NCBI RefSeq assembly: GCF_014699135.1
Contig: NZ_JACOFT010000001.1
Span: 248,001 to 312,000 of the forward strand
DNA from: Cognatundibacterium aquatile
Lineage (GTDB): Bacteria; Pseudomonadota; Gammaproteobacteria; Burkholderiales; Burkholderiaceae_D
Length of the DNA: 64,000 nt
Direction: 5' to 3'
Part shown: positions 1 to 9,261 of the stretch, piece by piece
Layout: each line of letters opens with the position of its first letter
How positions within the stretch are numbered: the first letter of the stretch is position 1
Notes under the pieces: generated by a model
The model's input: only the letters and a program-made list of their open reading frames with translations
Told to the model about the DNA's origin: nothing
Databases searched by the model: none
Program-made: the position numbers and the translations under genes

Positions 1-1106
1 CAGATCCGCATTGGCATCACGACGTATTTAAAGTCGGTGTTGTCAGGAATGGTGATCAGTGCAGATGAATTTGAATCGCCCAAAGCAATGTTGACTTGCT
101 CGCACTTCAGGTTATTCAACACATCCAGCAGATAACTGACATTGAAACCGATATCGACGTTGTCGCCACCGTAGTCGATTTCAATTTCTTCCATCGCTTC
201 TTCCTGATCGGCATTGGTCGACAAGATTTGCATGCTGCCAGGTGTGATGACGCAGCGCACGCCTTTAAACTTGTCGCTGGTCATGATCGCGGCGCGTTGT
301 AAAGAGCGCAGCAATTGTTCGCGACCCAGCGTGAAATTGTTTTTGTAACCTTTAGGAATCACGCGGTTGAAGTCTGGGAATTTGCCTTCGACCAGTTTGG
401 AAATCAACTCGATATCAGCAAACGTCAGTTTGACCTGGTTATTCGCGATGTCGATTTGCACAGGATCATCTTTGTCTTCCAGCAAGCGCTGCAACTCTAT
501 GATGGTTTTGCGCGGAATGATGACTTCGTGGCGTGGAAATTCTTGTTCGACTTCGACCTGGCAATACGCCAGACGGTGACCATCAGTGGCGACGGCGATG
601 ACGTTTTTGCCATCGACCACCAGCAACAGACCGTTCAGGTAATAACGGATATCTTGTTGCGCCATGGAGAAATGCACCATGTTGAACAAGTGTTTCAGTG
701 TTTTTTGTGGCAGGTTCACGCTGGCATTGAAGTGCTCAGCCTGCGCTACTGTAGGAAACTCTTCTGCTGCCAGCGTCTGCAACGAGAAACGGGATTTGCC
801 CGATTGCACGCTCATGCGCTTGTTATCCAGTTTCAAGACAACATCATTGTCATCCGGCAGGGCGCGCAAGATGTCCAGCAACTTACGCGCAGCGACTGTG
901 GTGGCAACGCTCTCGCCGCCAGAGCCGATTTCTGCTTTGGTCGTGATCTGCACCTCGATGTCCGTCGAGAGGAACGACACTTGTTCGCCATCTTTGCGAA
1001 TGAGGATATTGGCCAAAATCGGCAATGTGTGCCGACGCTCGACAATACCACTCACAATTTGCAAAGGCCGGAGCAGGGTATCCCGGTGGGTTTTAACCAA
1101 TTGCAT
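1..1106 (-). CDS. dnaN: DNA polymerase III beta subunit (sliding clamp)
   Basis: Encodes the ring-shaped processivity clamp that tethers DNA polymerase III to the template. Reading leftward from ATG at 1106 the protein begins MQLVKTHRDTLLRPLQIVSG and has 368 codons, a full-length clamp. It ends in VMPMRI, close to the usual C-terminal VMPMRL. Only the first two bases (TG) of its stop codon lie in the window, so the gene is complete apart from the last base of the stop. It lies downstream of dnaA on the same strand, as in the usual dnaA-dnaN-gyrB cluster. Open frames on the opposite strand are shadows. Confidence 0.96.
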   Translation of the reverse strand, partial: MQLVKTHRDTLLRPLQIVSGIVERRHTLPILANILIRKDGEQVSFLSTDIEVQITTKAEIGSGGESVATTVAARKLLDILRALPDDNDVVLKLDNKRMSVQSGKSRFSLQTLAAEEFPTVAQAEHFNASVNLPQKTLKHLFNMVHFSMAQQDIRYYLNGLLLVVDGKNVIAVATDGHRLAYCQVEVEQEFPRHEVIIPRKTIIELQRLLEDKDDPVQIDIANNQVKLTFADIELISKLVEGKFPDFNRVIPKGYKNNFTLGREQLLRSLQRAAIMTSDKFKGVRCVITPGSMQILSTNADQEEAMEEIEIDYGGDNVDIGFNVSYLLDVLNNLKCEQVNIALGDSNSSALITIPDNTDFKYVVMPMRI

Positions 1107-1288
1107 TTGAATATCCTCACTTATGTTGTTGATAAGGGACCTGATTTGTGGGCGCCTCAGTTAAGTTCACTGGCAGTCGCATCTCGCACGTTGCTGCCTC
1201 TTGTTTTGCGATCTGCTTTCTGCCCGTGACTTTATCTGCTTCGTCTCTTATTACTTTTTATGTACTGCCTGACTACTTAAAAACTCAC

Positions 1289-1313
1289 GCCTGACCCGAA
1301 AAGTGGGCGAGGC
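1289..1313 (-). other. Hairpin in dnaA-dnaN spacer
   Basis: The 290-base dnaA-dnaN spacer contains an imperfect hairpin: GCC and CCC arms pair with GGG and GGC around a 7-base loop, with a 2-base internal mismatch. It has no T-run on the minus strand, so it is not an obvious terminator. It could be an attenuator or a processing site. I found no perfect DnaA box in this spacer. Confidence 0.25.
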
Positions 1314-1396
1314 CTTTATACTTTGATTGCTGCTGTCACTTCTGCATCATGATGGTTCGGTTATTTTAGCCCGACCAGACTTTCAAGCTTCAGCGA

Positions 1397-2779
1397 TCAA
1401 CCCTTGAGCGTTTGTTCCAACACATGCAGCTCGTGGTTGCACTCAGGGTTTTTCGCGCGATCAGCTGTGATCTTGCGTACTGCATGCAAGACTGTGGTGT
1501 GATCGCGTCCGCCAAATAATTCACCAATTTCAGGCAAACTCTTTTGCGTCAGTTCTTTTGCCAGATACATCGCAATCTGGCGCGGTCTGGCGATATTGGC
1601 CGGACGTTTTTTAGAATACATATCAGCGACTTTGATATTAAAAAAGTCAGCCACGGTTTTCTGGATGTTTTCTACCGAGATCTGGCGGTTCTGCACCGAC
1701 AATAAATCTTTCAGCGCTTCTTTCACCACATCGATCGTGATTTCTTTGCCGTGGAAGCGGGAGTAAGCAAGAATCTTGCGCAGTGCGCCTTCCAGCTCAC
1801 GCACGTTTGAGCGCAGATGCTTGGCAACGAAAAACGCGACGTCGTCAGAAAAATGTACGCCTTCGGAATGCGCTTTTTTGAGCAGAATCGCCACCCGCAT
1901 TTCCAGTTCCGGTGGTTCAATGGCGACCGTCAGACCAGAGTCAAAACGCGAAATCAGGCGGTCATCCATCCCCGTGATTTCTTTTGGATAAGTATCGCTG
2001 GTGATGATGATCTGTTTTTTTGCGGCGATCAGTGCTTCGAACGCATAGAAAAACTCTTCCTGCGTACGGCTTTTACCGCCAAAGAATTGAATGTCATCGA
2101 TCAGCAACAGATCAAGCGAATGGTAATAACGTTTGAATTCATCAAAACCCTTGCGCTGATATGCCGTGACAACGTCGCGTACATATTGCTCAGCGTGGAT
2201 GTAGCGGATTTTGGCATTCGGGTTGTCCACCAGAATCTGGTTGCCGATTGCATGAATCAAATGCGTCTTACCGAGCCCGACGCCACCATACAGAAACAGC
2301 GGGTTGTAAGATACGCCCGGATTATTCGCCACCTGTATCGCTGCGGCGCGTGCCAATTGATTCGCCTTACCTGTTACGAAGCTGTCGAAAGTCAGTTCGA
2401 CATTGATGCGGCTCAGGTCGCGCCGTGGTGATGCTTCTGGCGCAGCCACAGCTTCCTGGACAATTTCGACATTAGCCGTGGAATGATCACCATCGCTGCC
2501 GTTGCCGCGAGGGGCGGGTGCAGCTGGCTTTTTGCCGCCACGCGGATCAAGTACAAACTGTACTTCGACTTCATCGTCCCAATATTGATTGGCTAATTCT
2601 GAAATGCGGTTAGCGAACTGGGCTTTCACCCAGTCGAGTTTAAAACGGTTAGGCGCAGCAATGCGCAGCTTGCCTTCTTCGAAGTCGAGCGGTACGAGAG
2701 GTTTGATCCAGGCGCTGTATTGTTGCGGTGGAAGCTCTTGCTCAAGTTGGGACGAACAGGCTTGCCAGAAATTTTCCAT
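1397..2779 (-). CDS. dnaA: Chromosomal replication initiator DnaA
   Basis: AAA+ ATPase that binds DnaA boxes and melts oriC. The 460-residue protein shows domain I (about 1-80, [20 protein letters not shown]), a short variable linker, and an AAA+ core with Walker A GGVGLGKT at 165-172 and Walker [10 protein letters not shown]. The C-terminal DNA-binding domain carries the DnaA signature [15 protein letters not shown]. Length and motifs are normal. The ATG at 2779 gives the canonical N-terminus. dnaN follows on the same strand and the likely origin region lies upstream. Confidence 0.98.
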   Translation of the reverse strand: MENFWQACSSQLEQELPPQQYSAWIKPLVPLDFEEGKLRIAAPNRFKLDWVKAQFANRISELANQYWDDEVEVQFVLDPRGGKKPAAPAPRGNGSDGDHSTANVEIVQEAVAAPEASPRRDLSRINVELTFDSFVTGKANQLARAAAIQVANNPGVSYNPLFLYGGVGLGKTHLIHAIGNQILVDNPNAKIRYIHAEQYVRDVVTAYQRKGFDEFKRYYHSLDLLLIDDIQFFGGKSRTQEEFFYAFEALIAAKKQIIITSDTYPKEITGMDDRLISRFDSGLTVAIEPPELEMRVAILLKKAHSEGVHFSDDVAFFVAKHLRSNVRELEGALRKILAYSRFHGKEITIDVVKEALKDLLSVQNRQISVENIQKTVADFFNIKVADMYSKKRPANIARPRQIAMYLAKELTQKSLPEIGELFGGRDHTTVLHAVRKITADRAKNPECNHELHVLEQTLKG

Positions 2780-3103
2780 GTATGACTTTAATGTATTAAA
2801 TGCAAATGCGCGGTGCCGAATCTATGAAGCGATTGCGAAATCAGTCTGCCATCCGGAAGCCGGAACGGCGCTTGTAGTTGAGAGAACACAGACGAATTTC
2901 GCAACAGTTTCTTATTATCCTTTTTGAACTCATTGTATCTGAGTCAGATCAAAAAAGTTGCCTTAAAGGCATAAACCGGTGCCGCGCTAATCCTCTATTT
3001 TAACCGCGACTGCAAGAGTTATCCACAGCCTTGAGATTAAATTTATTCTTCCCTATGCACGACCGTACGTAAACGGGCTTTGATTAAATTTTGTGCTAAG
3101 TGA
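2780..3103. other. Probable oriC region (dnaA-rpmH intergenic)
   Basis: This is the start of the 520-base non-coding stretch between divergent dnaA and rpmH, the usual origin position in this group. It has AT-rich stretches (around 2900-3000 and 3030-3090) and one perfect DnaA box at 3019-3027, plus degenerate matches. Only one perfect box is visible, so the call rests mainly on position. The dnaA promoter must also lie here. Confidence 0.55.
3019..3027 (+). promoter_or_regulatory. DnaA box
   Basis: Perfect match to the 9-mer TTATCCACA in the dnaA-rpmH intergenic region. It may serve in origin firing, in dnaA autoregulation, or both. Confidence 0.7.
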
Positions 3104-3133
3104 TTGACACGTAAGCTAAAAATGGTGTCTAAT
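3104..3133 (+). promoter_or_regulatory. Predicted sigma-70 promoter for rpmH
   Basis: A perfect -35 TTGACA (3104-3109) is followed after 18 bases by TCTAAT (3128-3133). It is oriented toward rpmH and would leave a leader of about 160 bases. It probably drives the rpmH-rnpA-yidD-yidC cluster. Confidence 0.55.
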
Positions 3134-3300
3134 TCAGGGTTCCCTACCCTCTTTTATTGGATGGTGCATCGTTTTTACGACATGCAACAAGCCATGAGCA
3201 GCGGTTTTGGGGCAGTAAAGGTGAAAAGCCTGACGTCAATTAAACGCAAGCCTTTACCCGTAATTCCGATTTTTTTTATTGCTCAAATAGCGAGACCAAC

Positions 3301-3435
3301 ATGAAACGTACTTACCAACCTTCCGTCGTTCGCCGCAAGCGCACCCACGGTTTCCGCGCACGTATGGCAACCCGCGGTGGCCGCGCTGTTCTGAACGCAC
3401 GCCGTGCCAAAGGCCGTAAACGCCTGGCAGCTTGA
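3301..3435 (+). CDS. rpmH: 50S ribosomal protein L34
   Basis: 44-residue basic protein of the large ribosomal subunit. It begins [18 protein letters not shown] and ends [10 protein letters not shown], an essentially canonical L34. It is the first gene of the conserved rpmH-rnpA-yidD-yidC-mnmE cluster, divergent from dnaA. Its small size keeps it below common ORF-length cut-offs. Confidence 0.97.
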   Translation: MKRTYQPSVVRRKRTHGFRARMATRGGRAVLNARRAKGRKRLAA

Positions 3436-3475
3436 TTTTAAATTGTTGGTCTGCGGCAGCTCTGGCTGAAATCGC

Positions 3476-3883
3476 ATGATCAATCATTTAACTGACCCAG
3501 TTCAGGCAGATGCAGGCGGTGCAGATTTTGCCCGCGTTCGTCGCATCGTTAAAACGGATGAGTTTTCATCCGTTTTTCGTTTGCGCCCCGTACAAAAAAC
3601 GCCGCATTTTGTGCTGTATGCCAGAACCAATGATTTGCCGCACGCTCGTCTGGGTGTTGTTGCTGCCAAGCGCTTTGCGCCCCGGGCGGTGACACGCAAC
3701 ACGATCAAGCGCGTCACGCGTGAGATCTTCCGGTGCTCAGCGTTGCAAAACGTGGATTGTATTGTGCGCTTATCCAGACCAGTGAACAGCAAAGACGGTC
3801 CTGCGACAACTGCCCAGCTCAAACGTGAGCTGCGGGCGGAAATCGTGCGTCTGTTCGCTGCGCCTGCTTGTAAGGCTGGCTGA
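3476..3883 (+). CDS. rnpA: Ribonuclease P protein component
   Basis: Protein cofactor of RNase P, which removes 5' leaders from pre-tRNAs. The 135-residue protein contains the family RNA-binding region RLGVVAAKRFAPRAVTRNTIKRVTREIFR, the typical basic helix with conserved R/N/K residues. The N-terminus is about 15 residues longer than the shortest homologues. It sits 40 bases after rpmH and one base before yidD, so co-expression is likely. Confidence 0.95.
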   Translation: MINHLTDPVQADAGGADFARVRRIVKTDEFSSVFRLRPVQKTPHFVLYARTNDLPHARLGVVAAKRFAPRAVTRNTIKRVTREIFRCSALQNVDCIVRLSRPVNSKDGPATTAQLKRELRAEIVRLFAAPACKAG

Positions 3884-3884
3884 T

Positions 3885-4184
3885 ATGAAAACACTGCTGC
3901 TCCTGTTGCTACGCTTTTATAAGTACGCAATCAGTCCTATGTTGGGGCAGAATTGTCGTTTTTACCCCAGTTGTTCTGAATATGCAGCAGAGGCGATTCA
4001 GCTGCATGGTGCCGTTAAGGGAAGTTATTTAGCCGGCAAACGCCTGTGCAAATGTCATCCCTGGCATCCTGGTGGCGTGGATAATGTTCCACCTGCCGGT
4101 GAAAAAAATAAGACCGTCCCCACATCCGACAAGTGTTGCCACGATCATACTGGCGACACTGGTCATTCCTCACACCTTTCCTGA
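3885..4184 (+). CDS. yidD: Membrane protein insertion efficiency factor YidD
   Basis: Small (99 aa) membrane-associated protein that assists YidC-dependent insertion. It starts MKTLLLLLLRFYKYAISPM and carries the family cysteine-rich core CRFYPSCSEYAAEAI followed by CKCHPWHPGGVD. I chose the ATG at 3885, one base after the rnpA stop, because the conserved N-terminus begins there; the frame is open further upstream but overlaps rnpA. The His/Cys-rich C-terminal tail is variable in the family. Confidence 0.93.
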   Translation: MKTLLLLLLRFYKYAISPMLGQNCRFYPSCSEYAAEAIQLHGAVKGSYLAGKRLCKCHPWHPGGVDNVPPAGEKNKTVPTSDKCCHDHTGDTGHSSHLS

Positions 4185-4193
4185 CATACACAA

Positions 4194-5939
4194 ATGGATA
4201 TCAAACGTACCGTCCTGTGGGTTATTTTCTCTATGTCGCTGTTGCTCCTGTGGGACAACTGGATGCGCCACAATGGCAAATCGTCCATGTTTTTTCCTTC
4301 CGCGACCACGCAGCAAAGTAAAAATACCAATGCTCCGGCTTCTGCCTCCGCTGTGGCCGCACCAACACCGGCAGTCAGTGCAAATGGCGCTCCGGTCTCT
4401 GCGAATAACCCTGCCGTTGCTCCTGTCAAGAGCGAGATCATCACGATCACGACTGACGTGATGAAAGCCGATATCGACACGCTGGGTGGTGAGGTTCGAC
4501 GTCTTGAATTGTTGAAATACAAAGAGGACGCTAAACACGAGCATTTCTACACGCCGTTTCTGGAAGCCGTTGGCTTGAAAGAAAAGACAGAAAATCACAA
4601 AAATGTTGTTCTGTTTGATGCTGGCGAAAAACGAATTTATCTGGCACAGACTGGCCTGATCAACGGTGCATTTCCTAACCATAAATCTGTGTTTGTTGCG
4701 AAACCAGGTAAGCGTACGCTGGATGCAGATAGCAGCGTTCAATTGGTGCTGGAGTCAGAACAGAATGGCGTGAAACTGACGAAAACCTTTACCTTCAAAA
4801 AAGGTGATTACGCAGTCGGCGTTCAACATACGGTCAGCAACAACAGCACAGCGGCGATTACTCCATCGCTGTACTTGCAGTTAATTCACGATGGCACAAA
4901 ACCAGAGGGTGGCTCGATGTTCACCGGCCCAAGTGAATTTTATGCACCGGCAATCTATACCGATGCTGAAAAATTCCAGAAACTGGATTTTGAAAAAATT
5001 CATAAAGCGGAAAAAGAATTGGCTGGCAGCAGCAACAACAGCCATGCAAAATCAGCCGATAACGGCTGGGTTGCAGTGATACAGCATTTCTTTGTCTCCG
5101 CATTTGTACCGCAAGACAAGGGGGCGCGCGAGTTCCGCACGGAACAAGTGAAAGAGAATGTCTTCTCAGTCAGCACAGTATTGCCGCTGGGTAGTATCGC
5201 TCCGGGTGCAAGCAAATCTAGTGATGCTGTTTTGTATTCCGGTCCGCAATCGACTGCCACATTGGAAAAAATTGCCCCAGGTTTAGAGCTGGTGAAAGAC
5301 TACGGCATCCTGGCAATTATCGCTAAACCATTGTTTGGTCTGATGGAGTTGATACACGGTCTGATCGGCAACTGGGGCTGGACTATCGTTGCCTTCACTA
5401 TTGCAATCAAATTGGCCTTGTTCCCATTGTCAGCGGCTGGCTATCGCAGCATGGCGAAAATGAAAGTGGTTACGCCGAAGATGCAGGCAGTGCGCGAGCG
5501 TTATAAAAACGATCCGCAAAAAATGAATCAGGCGATGATGGAGTTGTACAAAACTGAGAAGATTAATCCACTCGGTGGCTGCTTCCCTATCCTGATTCAG
5601 ATGCCGATTTTCCTGGCCTTGTACTGGGTATTGCAAGCCAGCGTGGAAATGCGCGGCGCACCATGGATGGGCTGGATCACTGATCTGACCGCACCTGATC
5701 CGTTGTTCATTTTGCCGGTGATTTATGCGATCTCGATGTACATCACAACCAAGCTCAATCCGGCACCGGCAGATCCTATGCAAGCGAAGATGATGATGTT
5801 CATGCCGTTAGCGTTTTCCGTCATGTTCTTCTTCTTCCCATCCGGTCTGGTACTGTACTGGGTCGTGAATAATATTCTGTCGATAGGTCAGCAATGGGTG
5901 ATCAACAATAAATTGATTCCACCTGAGCACAAGGCTTAA
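4194..5939 (+). CDS. yidC: Membrane protein insertase YidC
   Basis: Inner-membrane insertase/chaperone for membrane proteins, acting alone or with SecYEG. The 581-residue protein has the gram-negative layout: an N-terminal signal-anchor (MDIKRTVLWVIFSMSLLLLW), an Ala/Pro-rich linker (about 45-80), a large periplasmic beta-sandwich domain, and a conserved C-terminal five-helix core that includes NPLGGCFPILIQMPIFLALY. Length is normal. It starts 9 bases after yidD and is followed by a strong terminator. Confidence 0.97.
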   Translation: MDIKRTVLWVIFSMSLLLLWDNWMRHNGKSSMFFPSATTQQSKNTNAPASASAVAAPTPAVSANGAPVSANNPAVAPVKSEIITITTDVMKADIDTLGGEVRRLELLKYKEDAKHEHFYTPFLEAVGLKEKTENHKNVVLFDAGEKRIYLAQTGLINGAFPNHKSVFVAKPGKRTLDADSSVQLVLESEQNGVKLTKTFTFKKGDYAVGVQHTVSNNSTAAITPSLYLQLIHDGTKPEGGSMFTGPSEFYAPAIYTDAEKFQKLDFEKIHKAEKELAGSSNNSHAKSADNGWVAVIQHFFVSAFVPQDKGAREFRTEQVKENVFSVSTVLPLGSIAPGASKSSDAVLYSGPQSTATLEKIAPGLELVKDYGILAIIAKPLFGLMELIHGLIGNWGWTIVAFTIAIKLALFPLSAAGYRSMAKMKVVTPKMQAVRERYKNDPQKMNQAMMELYKTEKINPLGGCFPILIQMPIFLALYWVLQASVEMRGAPWMGWITDLTAPDPLFILPVIYAISMYITTKLNPAPADPMQAKMMMFMPLAFSVMFFFFPSGLVLYWVVNNILSIGQQWVINNKLIPPEHKA

Positions 5940-5950
5940 CGTCACACCAG

Positions 5951-5980
5951 AAAAAAGCCCGCGTTGTGCGGGCTTTTTTT
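5951..5980 (+). terminator. Rho-independent terminator after yidC
   Basis: A 12-bp perfect stem (5951-5962 with 5968-5979) encloses a 5-base loop and ends in a T-run. It closes the rpmH-yidC transcript 11 bases after the yidC stop. Confidence 0.92.
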
Positions 5981-6093
5981 ATCGCTGCAACGATGTTCAG
6001 GCTGCAAGACGTAGCTTCAGCTTGTCGCATTTCAGTCACAGCTATTCAGACAATTCTGCACTTGAAGAGTGCAAGCACAGATAGAATTTCAAC

Positions 6094-7500
6094 ATGACTT
6101 ACGATCCTATTCCCATCGCCGCCATTGCCACTGCCCCCGGACGCGGAGGCATCGGTGTTGTGCGGATTTCCGGTAAAAATCTGACTACCGTGATGACAGC
6201 GTTGTTTGGCAGCACCCAGTTAAAACCCCGTCACGCAACTTATCTGCCTTTTACACAATCGGATGGCACGGTCATTGATCAGGGTATCGCGCTGTATTTC
6301 AAAGCACCGCATTCGTATACCGGCGAAGACGTGATTGAGTTGCAAGGACATGGCGGCCCGGTCGTCATGCAAATGTTACTGAGTCGCTGTCTGGAAGCTG
6401 GTAAAGAATCTGGTCTGCGCTTGGCAGAGCCGGGTGAATTCACACAACGTGCGTTTTTGAATGACAAACTCGATCTGGCGCAGGCAGAGGCAGTTTCTGA
6501 TCTGATTGAAGCATCGACCGAAGCTGCTGCGAAATCGGCTTCGCAATCCTTGTCCGGCGCATTTTCTAAAGTGATTCATGCCTTGGTGGAGAAGGTCGTG
6601 CATCTGCGTATGTTGGTGGAAGCGACACTGGATTTTCCTGAAGAAGAAATCGATTTTCTCGAAAAATCAAATGCACGAGGTCAGCTATCGGTGATACAGA
6701 CCGCTTTGCAAAAAGTGTTCGAGCAGGCTGCGCAGGGCGCATTACTGCGTCAGGGTTTGAATGTGGTGCTGGCCGGGCAGCCGAATGTCGGTAAATCTTC
6801 TTTACTTAATTCGCTGGCTGGTGATGATGTGGCCATTGTCACACCGATTGCCGGCACGACCCGCGATAAAGTGACGGAAACCATCCATATCGAAGGCATA
6901 CCGCTGAATATCATCGACACCGCAGGCATACGTCACGAGCACGACGATACCGAGCCCGGTGGTATCGTGAATGCCATTGATACGGTTGAGCGTATTGGCA
7001 TTGAGCGCACCTGGGCCGAGGTTGAAAAGGCCGATGTGATTTTGCATCTGCTGGATGCCAGCCGCGGCCCGACCCGCGCTGACGAAGCCATTGTCGCCCG
7101 TTTTCCTGATGGTGTTCCTGTGATTCGCGTCTGGAACAAGATTGATCTCTCTGGTCATCATGCCAGCGTTGATTCTATGGATGATGCGACGCATATTTAT
7201 CTGTCCGCCTCTGAGCATATCGGCATCGATCTGTTGCGCAAGGAGTTATTGCGTATTGCGGGCTGGCAGCAGACGGGTGAATCTTTATATCTGGCCCGCG
7301 AACGGCATCTGATTGCGTTGAAGCAAGCACATGAACATCTGCAAAATGCGGCTGAATACGCCGCGCAAAATGATCAGTCGCTGGATTTATTCGCCGAAGA
7401 ACTGCGCCTGACACAAGATCGCCTCAACAGCATCACCGGTGAATTCACGTCGGACGATTTGCTGGGTGTGATTTTTTCACGTTTCTGTATAGGAAAGTAG
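6094..7500 (+). CDS. mnmE: tRNA uridine-5-carboxymethylaminomethyl modification GTPase MnmE
   Basis: With MnmG it modifies U34 of tRNAs. The 468-residue protein has the N-terminal folate-binding domain ([16 protein letters not shown]), a helical domain and an inserted G domain with P-loop GQPNVGKSS, the G3 motif DTAG and a NKID-type G4. It ends in the invariant FCIGK, whose cysteine is required for activity. It occupies its conserved place after yidC but has its own terminator and probably its own promoter (154-base gap). Confidence 0.97.
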   Translation: MTYDPIPIAAIATAPGRGGIGVVRISGKNLTTVMTALFGSTQLKPRHATYLPFTQSDGTVIDQGIALYFKAPHSYTGEDVIELQGHGGPVVMQMLLSRCLEAGKESGLRLAEPGEFTQRAFLNDKLDLAQAEAVSDLIEASTEAAAKSASQSLSGAFSKVIHALVEKVVHLRMLVEATLDFPEEEIDFLEKSNARGQLSVIQTALQKVFEQAAQGALLRQGLNVVLAGQPNVGKSSLLNSLAGDDVAIVTPIAGTTRDKVTETIHIEGIPLNIIDTAGIRHEHDDTEPGGIVNAIDTVERIGIERTWAEVEKADVILHLLDASRGPTRADEAIVARFPDGVPVIRVWNKIDLSGHHASVDSMDDATHIYLSASEHIGIDLLRKELLRIAGWQQTGESLYLARERHLIALKQAHEHLQNAAEYAAQNDQSLDLFAEELRLTQDRLNSITGEFTSDDLLGVIFSRFCIGK

Positions 7501-7569
7501 ACCGACACTTCTTGACGGCAGAATGATCTGTAATCACCGTGTTGGGGTAATTTGCTCGGATATGACGCT

Positions 7570-7600
7570 AAAAAAGCTGACCAAACGGTCAGCTTTTTTT
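7570..7600. terminator. Bidirectional terminator between mnmE and the DsbA-like gene
   Basis: A GCTGACC/GGTCAGC stem with loop AAAC is flanked by an A-run on the left and a T-run on the right, so it can end transcription from both sides. It lies between mnmE (plus) and the convergent minus-strand gene ending at 7626. Confidence 0.9.
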
Positions 7601-7625
7601 ATGGCGATGAGCGGAATGATTTGCG

Positions 7626-8264
7626 TCACGCTGCCGCAATGTCGCTGAGCAGGGTATCAAAGCTGGTGTACAGTGCATTACTTCTGAGCAGTCGGCTCCC
7701 CTGTTCATCGCTGATAATCAACGCCGGTACTCCTTGTACGCCGAAACTGTGCATCATTTCCTGTGCGTTGCGGATACGCGTCCGGTGACGGTCGCGCAGG
7801 GCATCGTCGGGTGATGCCAGACTGTCTGCAGCACGATTAAAATTGTTATTGCGTAAAACAGTGGTCACGACAGACCAATCACAGGTGTCCTGTGCGTACA
7901 GATAACGGGCTTCCTGTAACAGCCTGAGTGCGTCGAGTTCTCTTTCCGGTGCGCTCATCGCAACCGCGCTGAGCGCCATTGTTGCTGCTGCCGAATCGAA
8001 CCGGCTACCCGGCTTACCCAGAATGTGCGAGCGGTATTCCGGAGTAAAGCGTTGTCCTGTGAGTTTTTCGATACGCTGATCATTTGACCATGCGTAATCA
8101 GCAAACGCCGCATCCATGACGCGTCCGCCGCTGTCCGAAAACAGGCCGGATGGTGCCAGCACCAGCGTGATATCGCTTTGTTCGCTCAGCTTTCCTATCA
8201 TCGGTGCCGCACCGTAACACCAGCCACACAAGGGATCAAACAGATAGGTGATTGTCGTTTTCAT
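7626..8264 (-). CDS. DsbA-family thioredoxin-fold oxidoreductase
   Basis: The 212-residue protein starts MKTTITYLFDPLCGWCYGAA, with a CGWC dithiol motif at 13-16 in the position typical of cytoplasmic DsbA/FrnE-like proteins. A cis-Pro segment (GVQGVPALII) lies near the C-terminus. There is no signal peptide, so it should act in the cytoplasm, perhaps as a disulfide reductase/isomerase or a GST-kappa-like enzyme. It lies 12 bases after the MBL-fold gene and is probably co-transcribed with it. The substrate is unknown. Confidence 0.85.
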   Translation of the reverse strand: MKTTITYLFDPLCGWCYGAAPMIGKLSEQSDITLVLAPSGLFSDSGGRVMDAAFADYAWSNDQRIEKLTGQRFTPEYRSHILGKPGSRFDSAAATMALSAVAMSAPERELDALRLLQEARYLYAQDTCDWSVVTTVLRNNNFNRAADSLASPDDALRDRHRTRIRNAQEMMHSFGVQGVPALIISDEQGSRLLRSNALYTSFDTLLSDIAAA

Positions 8265-8276
8265 GTTGCATTCTCC

Positions 8277-9143
8277 TTACCACTTCATTTCGCCTTTGTT
8301 GACCTTGGCGCCGATGTCCAGCGACATACTACCAGCGCTGATTTGCGGATAGGCCTGTTTCATTGCCTTGATCAGCTCTGCACTATTGCTGCTGGTCACG
8401 AGTGTTCTCTCAAATGTTTGCAGATAATCTTTAGTGAACGTGATGTTGCTGATGTCGATTTTTGTTCCTGATTGCATGTGGCTGGGTACGACGAGCTCAG
8501 GTTTCAGCGCTGCCATTTCGTTCAGTTGCGCGACCCAGGCGGCGCGCTCTGCTGCGGTTTGTGTGTCCGCCGTCCAGACATGCATCTGACCGAAAACACC
8601 GATATTACCGACAATGGCTTTGATGGACGGAATCCAGGTATAAGGGCGGTGCGCCAGTACGCCTTGTGTGCCGAGGATCTCAATGGTTTGCCCTTCCAGC
8701 GTCAGGGTATTCTCTGACAATGCTCGCGGTACCACTGGTTTGCGGGGTGCATTGGCGCCCATTTTAGGTCCCCAGAATGCGACTTTACCTGCCAGTTTCG
8801 GCATCAGCTTCTCCAGCACAGCCGGAGTCGTTACGACGTCAGCCTGAGGAAATATTTCTTTCAGTGTTTCCACACCAAAGTAGTAATCGGGATCAGCCTG
8901 ACTGACATAGATGGTCGTCAATTGTTTTCCACTGTCGAGTACATTGGCGGCAATACGCAGTGCATCTGCGCGGGTAAAGCCGGCGTCAATGACCATCGCA
9001 TCTTTCTCGCCATACACCAGGGTTGAATTAACGTTAAAACTATTGCCGTCCGCGTTGTACACCTTCACTTGCAGCGGTTGTGCTGCGTGTGCAGAGGTGA
9101 AAGCGATGGCGAGAGATGCGGCGACGATGGATGTGCGGATCAT
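8277..9143 (-). CDS. Periplasmic MBL-fold protein with altered metal motif
   Basis: The 288-residue protein has a signal peptide (MIRTSIVAASLAIAFTSAHA, cleavage after about 20) and the metallo-beta-lactamase fold pattern: TLVYGEKDAMVIDAG, then a segment where HxHxDH is expected. Here that segment reads SQADPDYYFG (81-90), so both early histidines and the final histidine are replaced (Q82, D84, Y87) and only D86 is kept. Later histidines (VLAHRP, VPSHM) remain. Metal binding or catalysis may be changed or lost. A divergent LysR gene probably regulates it together with the DsbA-like gene. Confidence 0.8.
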   Translation of the reverse strand: MIRTSIVAASLAIAFTSAHAAQPLQVKVYNADGNSFNVNSTLVYGEKDAMVIDAGFTRADALRIAANVLDSGKQLTTIYVSQADPDYYFGVETLKEIFPQADVVTTPAVLEKLMPKLAGKVAFWGPKMGANAPRKPVVPRALSENTLTLEGQTIEILGTQGVLAHRPYTWIPSIKAIVGNIGVFGQMHVWTADTQTAAERAAWVAQLNEMAALKPELVVPSHMQSGTKIDISNITFTKDYLQTFERTLVTSSNSAELIKAMKQAYPQISAGSMSLDIGAKVNKGEMKW

Positions 9144-9205
9144 GGTGAACTCCTGTTGAGTATTAAAAAAACTGTTTTGCAGTACAGGTAGCTACTATAG
9201 TTTCA

Positions 9206-9225
9206 GTATTTGTACAGATAAATAC
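9206..9225. promoter_or_regulatory. Candidate LysR operator in divergent spacer
   Basis: The 118-base spacer between the MBL gene and the divergent LysR gene holds an inverted repeat GTATTT-N8-AAATAC, in the size range of LysR sites. Its position suits autoregulation plus control of the MBL-dsbA-like operon. The call rests on position and symmetry only. Confidence 0.35.
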
Positions 9226-9261
9226 GATAAATTGCGCATAACTGTTTCATAAAATGAGCGA

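Noticed and set aside
315..1229. Long plus-strand open frame opposite dnaN
   Set aside because: It is the antisense shadow of dnaN, whose protein is fully recognised.
1817..2431. 204-codon plus-strand open frame opposite dnaA
   Set aside because: Antisense shadow of dnaA with no family match by eye.
3104..3304. 66-codon open frame in the dnaA-rpmH spacer
   Set aside because: It begins inside the predicted promoter and has no protein-like features.
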